Source: Nitrosopumilus zosterae (lineage in GTDB: Archaea > Thermoproteota > Nitrososphaeria > Nitrososphaerales > Nitrosopumilaceae). Taken from it: DNA of 64,000 bases. A program made the translations under genes and the position numbers. Of the stretch, positions 59,105 through 64,000 are shown piece by piece. Below the pieces are notes generated by a model. That model searched no databases and was not told where the DNA came from. It saw only the letters and a list, made by a program, of their open reading frames with translations. The DNA lies in the NCBI RefSeq assembly GCF_025998175.1, contig NZ_AP026695.1, forward strand, positions 1,056,760 to 1,120,759, written 5' to 3'. Within the stretch, counting starts at the first letter, position 1; the number at the start of each line of letters is the position of its first letter.

Positions 59105-62100
59105 GAAGTTTGTACAGAAGGCATTCGTTTATCTTTGTAAGTCACAACATTGGAAACGCCATTCTTTGGGAAAACACCATAGATCAATTTTGCTTTTTGT
59201 ATAACAGAATCTTTCAAAGAAACCATTATGAATTGACTCTCATGGGATCTTTCTTCCAAAATTTTTGCCAGTCTTTCAGAGTTGGGAGCATCAAGATGTG
59301 CATCTACTTCATCAAACAGGTAAAATGGAGAAGGCTTTAGCTTTTGCAATGCAAGTACAAATACAATTGCAGCTAAAGTTTTTTCACCACCACTAATTGA
59401 GGTTGATTCTCTTTTTGGCTTATTTGGGAATTGAATCAGATATGATATTCCAGAATTAAAGATATCATCTTCATTTTGTAATTCTAACCATGCATTACCT
59501 TCAGTCATTTTATTAAAAATCAAACGAATTTCTTTATCGACTTTGTCAAATGCATCCAAGAATGTCTGACGCTTATCTTTCTCTATATCTTCAATGAATT
59601 TAACAATGGAGTTTCTTTCTTCTTCAAGAGAATTCTTTCTTGTAGACATTGAACGATATCCATAGGATACTTCCAGATAGGTTTCAGGGGCTTTTGCATT
59701 TAATGCATTTAAAGAATTTAGTTCAGCAGTTAATCCCTGAACAATTGACTCAACATCGAATGTTTCCATATCTTTGTCAAACCCAAATGCGGAGAGAATT
59801 TGCTGAAGTTTCGTTTCGTTTTCAACTAAATCATGCAAATCCCTGTTCAAAGAATCAGTTTGACGCTCCAATGAATTGATTTGTTTTGTAATTTCTCGAT
59901 CTTTTTCAGATAAAACTTTGAGTTTATCATCGTATTCTTTCAGATTTTCAATTGAAGAACCAGATGTGGATATAAGTTCCTGCTCTTTCTCTCTTAATTT
60001 AACAAGAATTTCACTTTTTGATTCTTTTTGTTTTTCTAATTCTTGTATTTTTGATTCTAGTTCTTGATGTTCCAAATTCAAAGAATGTTCTTCATTATAA
60101 AGACGATCAGATTGAGACTTTTCTCTGTTTTCTTGAGTTTGCAATGTTGTTTGTTGAGAAGATTTATCGCGATATTCATTCATTATTGTAGTGTATTGTT
60201 TTTCAATTTCAGACTTCCTGGAATTTATTCTAGACAATTCATTTGCAATTCGAGTCTGTTCACCACTTGCATAATTTTCCTCTACGATTGCGATACGTTG
60301 ACGTAATGATTCGGCATGAGATTCAGTAGTGGAGATTTCAGACGCAATAGTAGAATTTCTAGAAGTCAATTCAGAAATTCTTTTTGTCAATTGATCTTTC
60401 ATGGTAATTGCTGAAGTTATTCTGGATTTCAAATTTGCAAGATTCTCATTTGTAGAAGTAAGAGAATTTTCAGAAATGGAGAGTCTTTCTGCATAAGATT
60501 GAATGGAATCATCTAATTTTTTCAAAGAATGTTTTTTCTTTAACAGATATTTTTTTATTAATCCAATAGACTGGAATAATCCATCAATATCACTACTCAT
60601 CGAAATTAGTTTTGTAAGTTTAGAAATTTTTGAATTAATGTCTATTACAACAGTTCCGCCTTTTGCTTCAAAGAATTCACCATCAATAGTCACAGCCTTG
60701 TAACCTTTTTGAGACAGATTATACGCAGATTCACGCGTTTCAGTAAGCACAATATTTCCAAACAAGAATGTTTTGAGTGCAGTGTATGCAGAATCACAAG
60801 TCACGTAATCTGCAAGAATTCCCATTATTCCTGATTCGGTAGGCAATTTTAGTTTGAATTGAGGAATTGCTTCAAGTGGGATAATTTTCAATTTTGGAAG
60901 ATTTTTACTTTTAGCTACTTCAGCAATTCCAAGCAATGTTGCAAAATCTTTTACCACTATAGCTTTAATCCAATCTGAACTCACAGCCAATACTGAACGT
61001 TCGTATTTCTTATCCCATGAAATCATTTCATAAACTAGACCGTCAATTCCAAGTTTCTCAGCATCTTCTTTTAGTTTTGCAACAGTATAATCTTCATGCA
61101 TGAATCCTTTTACTGTCTTAATTTTTGATTCGTATTGAGTTGCAGCTTTGTTAGATTTTTCTAAAATTAATCCCAATTCATCCATATCATTGTTAATCTT
61201 TGATTTTCGTTCATGCAATTTTGAAATTCTAGATTTTAATTCAGTTATAGATGCAGTGTGGTTATTCACCATCGATTCCAATTGAGATTCATATCCAGAT
61301 AGTTTTACAATGTCATTTTCTATTTCATTAAATTTTGCAGTGTTTGTGTTAATTTTAATGAGAGATTCATCGTTTTCATTTTGTAGTTTGGACAATTTTA
61401 ATTCAGACTGATTAAGTGCTCCAGTTAAAGACTTTATTTTATCATCAATTTCGGATTTTTTTGCTGCAGCTTGTGATTGTTCATCTAGAATTTTATTTCT
61501 TTGCGAATCAATTATTTCCAAATCAGCATTTATTTTGTTTTTCTTTAGATTTGTTTCTTCAATTGAATCTTTAATTTTATTTATTTGGGAATTGATATCA
61601 TTTCTAGCTTGATCAATGGCTTCAATTTCTTTTTTAATTTCCGGAATTCTAATTTCAATTTGCTCCAGTCTTTTCTTTGATGCAGATATGGCACTATTAT
61701 CAATTTCATATTGTTCCATAGCAGAACTTATTTCTATATCCAAAGATGCTTTTGATTGACTGTAATCATTAGCTTCGGCCATCAATTTAGATTTTTCAGT
61801 TTCAAGAGACTCAATTTCAGTTCGCAAAACATTTCTTTCTTCATCAAATTTTGTGATTTCAGATGTCAGAGTATGTAGTGTGGATTCTTTTGAGGATTTT
61901 TGGCCTAAAATAACTTTCAGTTTGTTTGCAGCCGCTATTGCCTTGTAGCGATTTAATTCACGCTCCAAAATATCGTGTCGTAATTTTTGATTTCTTTCTT
62001 CTTCAAGTTCGTCAATCCTTTTTTTTATTTCACCCATTTTTGCAAGTGCAATTTCCAGTCTTCTATCTGCCTCATCAAGTTGTTTTACAGACTCTGTCTT

Positions 62101-62631
62101 TTTTTCATCAAAATATGATAAACCAATTAAATCTTCAATGGTTTTCCTTTTTTCTTCTGATGTAAATTCAGAAATTCTGGTGACTGTTCCTTGTTGAACA
62201 GCATTTAGTTGACCCAATCCAGCATTTGCCATATCCAGTAAATCAAGAATGTGACTTCGGTTTGTTTTCTTTTTATTAAGATAGTAGGTATTTTCTCCAC
62301 TTTCATCCATTTCTCGGGTGATCTCAACCTGATCTGAATCAACCGGAATTTTTCGGTCGGTGTTATCAAAATGCACACTAGATCTGGCCATTTTTGGTCC
62401 ACGACGATTTCCCTCAATATCATGAATTAAAGATCGTAATTTATCAACCCTCATTACTTTGGGCTTGTTTTCACCCATTGCAAAAATTATGGCATCCAAA
62501 ATGTTGCTTTTACCAGAACCGTTTGGGCCAGAGATAGACACAAGTCCAGGTTCAAATTGAACAGTAGTATTCTTAAATCCAAATGATTTGAAACCAAAGA
62601 TCTCGACTTTTTTTACATGAACCAATGACAA
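59101..62631 (-). CDS. smc: SMC chromosome-organisation ATPase
   Basis: 1176 aa. Head: Walker A GPNGSGKSNILDAI near 35 and, at the C-terminus, signature SISGGEKTLAAIVFVLAL and Walker B FYLFDEVDAHLD. Two long coiled coils (~165-480 and ~670-1010) flank a hinge (~500-650, GFMHEDYTVAKLKEDAEKLG). Cytosolic condensin. The 5' end is at 62631; kleisin/ScpA is not in this window. Confidence 0.95.
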   Translation of the reverse strand: MSLVHVKKVEIFGFKSFGFKNTTVQFEPGLVSISGPNGSGKSNILDAIIFAMGENKPKVMRVDKLRSLIHDIEGNRRGPKMARSSVHFDNTDRKIPVDSDQVEITREMDESGENTYYLNKKKTNRSHILDLLDMANAGLGQLNAVQQGTVTRISEFTSEEKRKTIEDLIGLSYFDEKKTESVKQLDEADRRLEIALAKMGEIKKRIDELEEERNQKLRHDILERELNRYKAIAAANKLKVILGQKSSKESTLHTLTSEITKFDEERNVLRTEIESLETEKSKLMAEANDYSQSKASLDIEISSAMEQYEIDNSAISASKKRLEQIEIRIPEIKKEIEAIDQARNDINSQINKIKDSIEETNLKKNKINADLEIIDSQRNKILDEQSQAAAKKSEIDDKIKSLTGALNQSELKLSKLQNENDESLIKINTNTAKFNEIENDIVKLSGYESQLESMVNNHTASITELKSRISKLHERKSKINNDMDELGLILEKSNKAATQYESKIKTVKGFMHEDYTVAKLKEDAEKLGIDGLVYEMISWDKKYERSVLAVSSDWIKAIVVKDFATLLGIAEVAKSKNLPKLKIIPLEAIPQFKLKLPTESGIMGILADYVTCDSAYTALKTFLFGNIVLTETRESAYNLSQKGYKAVTIDGEFFEAKGGTVVIDINSKISKLTKLISMSSDIDGLFQSIGLIKKYLLKKKHSLKKLDDSIQSYAERLSISENSLTSTNENLANLKSRITSAITMKDQLTKRISELTSRNSTIASEISTTESHAESLRQRIAIVEENYASGEQTRIANELSRINSRKSEIEKQYTTIMNEYRDKSSQQTTLQTQENREKSQSDRLYNEEHSLNLEHQELESKIQELEKQKESKSEILVKLREKEQELISTSGSSIENLKEYDDKLKVLSEKDREITKQINSLERQTDSLNRDLHDLVENETKLQQILSAFGFDKDMETFDVESIVQGLTAELNSLNALNAKAPETYLEVSYGYRSMSTRKNSLEEERNSIVKFIEDIEKDKRQTFLDAFDKVDKEIRLIFNKMTEGNAWLELQNEDDIFNSGISYLIQFPNKPKRESTSISGGEKTLAAIVFVLALQKLKPSPFYLFDEVDAHLDAPNSERLAKILEERSHESQFIMVSLKDSVIQKAKLIYGVFPKNGVSNVVTYKDKRMPSVQTS

Positions 62632-63000
62632 TAATCTTGTATTGCGTAGGATAATCGATGGTTAACAAGTTTAGTTGACATAATTGAGCAATTTTTCTTG
62701 TTTTGTTATCATATTTTTCGTAATGGTACAGATCCAGGGTATTCATAATTAAAATACAATGAAACTAGGAAAATGACAAATTGTTTTGAGCACATTACAA
62801 AGTCAAAAACCAAGATCAGGCACAAAAAGGATATGTTTTAAATTAAAAGTGGTTTCAGGCTTAATCGAGTTTCCCCTTGAACGCCTGAAGCACACAAACG
62901 ATAGGACGGTGATAAATTATCTACAACAAAATGGGAGATAACATCTTGTATGTATAGTAAAAACAGACAGAACTGTTCAAAAGGAATTTTATCTTTACCG

Positions 63001-63146
63001 TATAGATTGTTTGAAACAAATCATATCAACGGAGTTGTGATAAATCCTACGACTGAGCCGACCATGAATAGGAAGAGATTTTTTGGAAACACCATGTTTC
63101 ACCTGCCCTTAAATTGGAATAAAAAATATAGATTGTTTGAAACAAA
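63001..63146 (+). repeat. 20-bp exact direct repeat, period 126 bp
   Basis: TATAGATTGTTTGAAACAAA occurs at 63001-63020 and 63127-63146. In the overlapping frame it reads YRLFETN both times because 126 is a multiple of three. Only two copies were found, so this is not a CRISPR array. Confidence 0.7.
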
Positions 63147-63195
63147 CAGATCATTTTTGTAAGGAATAAAGCATTATCAAAATTTTTCAAATTCA

Positions 63196-63207
63196 GTGAC
63201 AAGTCAC
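63196..63207. promoter_or_regulatory. Palindrome GTGACaaGTCAC upstream of the nitrilase
   Basis: 5-bp arms with AA between, 33 bp before the ATG and followed directly by a TATA-like CCTATAATTACC. Possible operator. Confidence 0.35.
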
Positions 63208-63239
63208 CTATAATTACCGATGGGAAGATTCAAAAATTA

Positions 63240-63974
63240 ATGGTAAAATTAGGATTAATTCAGACTACATCGTACGAATCTAATCAGAAAGGAATAGCAC
63301 AAGTTTCAAAGACTATTAAAAAATTAGGTCAAAAAGAGACAAAAATAGTATGCCTACCAGAACAATGGCTAAAGAACAACATTATCAAGGATTTCGATTC
63401 AGAGTTTTTAGAATTTAAGAAAATCGCAAGAGACTTTTCAATGACTATTATTCCAGGAGCGTTTTATGAGATTAGAAAAAACACCTCAATAATTGCTCCA
63501 GTTATTGGTCCCGAGGGCGAATTTATAGGAAGGCAAGAAAAAATTCATCCTTTTGATTATGAGCGCGATAGCGTGAAACCTGGGAATGAGGCTAAAATTT
63601 TTAAAACATCTTGTAAGTTCGGAATAATTATTTGCTATGACATGGTATTTCCCAACGTTGCAAATGTTCTTGCAAAAAAGGGAGCTCAAGTATTATTTTC
63701 TCCAAGCAGAATTGTTCGAAGAGGGATCGCACCTTGGGAAATGTATGTTCAGGTCAGAGCGCTAGAAAATAGAATCCCAATTTTAGCTGCAAATGTGGAG
63801 AATCAAAGGTTTGGAGGAAACAGCATCATTGTGGATTTAACAGAAGATAATAAAGTAGTCACAACAAAAATCATTAAATTAAAAGGAGCAAGTGAAAAAA
63901 GCAAAGAATTCATTCTTGAAAAATATGAGAAAAGTAGAAAAAGCAGATTTGCAGATTCAAATAAATTTCAATAA
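63240..63974 (+). CDS. Carbon-nitrogen hydrolase (nitrilase superfamily)
   Basis: 244 aa with the Glu-Lys-Cys triad: E41 in CLPEQWL, K101 in RQEKIHPFD and C132 in IIICYDMVFPN. The compact size and general order fit omega-amidase or deaminated-glutathione amidase (Nit1/2-type) enzymes, amide hydrolases that release ammonia. The C-terminal tail (~225-244) is basic. The substrate cannot be read from the sequence. Confidence 0.88.
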   Translation: MVKLGLIQTTSYESNQKGIAQVSKTIKKLGQKETKIVCLPEQWLKNNIIKDFDSEFLEFKKIARDFSMTIIPGAFYEIRKNTSIIAPVIGPEGEFIGRQEKIHPFDYERDSVKPGNEAKIFKTSCKFGIIICYDMVFPNVANVLAKKGAQVLFSPSRIVRRGIAPWEMYVQVRALENRIPILAANVENQRFGGNSIIVDLTEDNKVVTTKIIKLKGASEKSKEFILEKYEKSRKSRFADSNKFQ

Positions 63975-64000
63975 TTAATTACCGGCAACAAACTTTTCAC

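Larger units (their letters stand above)
62632..63239. other. 608-bp non-coding gap with hairpins and a 20-bp direct repeat
   Basis: Between divergent smc and the nitrilase. It contains a TATA-like TTTTAAATTA (62838-62847), a stem TTCAGGC/GCCTGAA (62854-62860/62881-62887), GAAACA-CCA-TGTTTC (63087-63101), and the repeat TATAGATTGTTTGAAACAAA twice. A 70-codon frame at 62950 spans both repeats, but its composition and lack of family signals do not convince me. A regulatory RNA is possible. Confidence 0.45.

Noticed and set aside
63001-63146. Possible CRISPR array from the repeat ending in GTTTGAAACAAA
   Set aside because: Only two copies 126 bp apart, no regular spacers and no cas genes in the window.
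62950-63162. 70-codon open frame (MYSKNRQNC...) with two YRLFETN segments
   Set aside because: The repeated peptide just mirrors the 20-bp DNA repeat. No promoter at the right distance and no family-like pattern; kept only as part of the non-coding gap.

Overview
The window looks like the chromosome of a low-GC ammonia-oxidising thaumarchaeon close to Nitrosopumilus or Nitrosarchaeum. This is a judgement from content; no database was searched. Supporting content: archaeal-type tRNA synthetases, an archaeal TrmI, a DRG-type GTPase, F420-0:L-glutamate ligase (CofE), archaeal Thi4, T-rich gene ends, TATA boxes about 25 bp upstream of start codons (largely leaderless transcripts), many TTG/GTG starts, and exported proteins with Ig-like S-layer-type domains. 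I see no rRNA, no convincing tRNA and no CRISPR array.

Layout. 0-16.9 kb is mostly housekeeping: M20 peptidase (cut by the edge), NAD(P)HX dehydratase, TrmI, small zinc-ribbon proteins, a response regulator, ArgRS, phosphoglycolate phosphatase, a DRG GTPase, a Lys/Ala-rich DNA-binding-like protein made of 69-bp tandem repeats, a 543-aa collagen-like protein, a TPR protein, a siroheme sulfite/nitrite reductase with a rhodanese, and Thi4 with a cysteine at the expected sulfur-donor position.

16.9-43.9 kb is an accessory, mostly minus-strand region of exported and membrane proteins: S-layer-like Ig proteins, paired coiled-coil proteins, a CFI-box protein, a secreted protein with a phage-tail-like insert, a matrixin-type metalloprotease, and several small membrane proteins. 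Mixed in are a soluble histidine kinase, a winged-helix regulator, two paralogous small proteins with operator-like palindromes, a Fic protein, a Doc-like protein with a degenerate motif, and a nucleotidyltransferase. Many genes start with the same short DNA cassette (coding MKTR-), signal-peptide DNA is shared between genes with different mature parts, and relics of such genes lie in the gaps. It looks like a locus where export-signal cassettes are duplicated and shuffled.

43.9-64 kb returns to core functions: malate dehydrogenase, a stress cluster (two UspA, two CBS proteins, an HPF-like protein), thioredoxin reductase, cysteine synthase with TusA, PHP protein, CofE, phosphoserine phosphatase, ProRS, a convergent EgtB/EgtD pair (ergothioneine-type thiol-histidine synthesis), a lone Opp-type ATPase, SMC and a nitrilase-family hydrolase. 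Sulfur runs through the window: sulfite reductase, rhodanese, cysteine synthase, TusA, Thi4, EgtB/EgtD and TrxB could form a reduced-sulfur and redox-buffering network, though they are not one operon.
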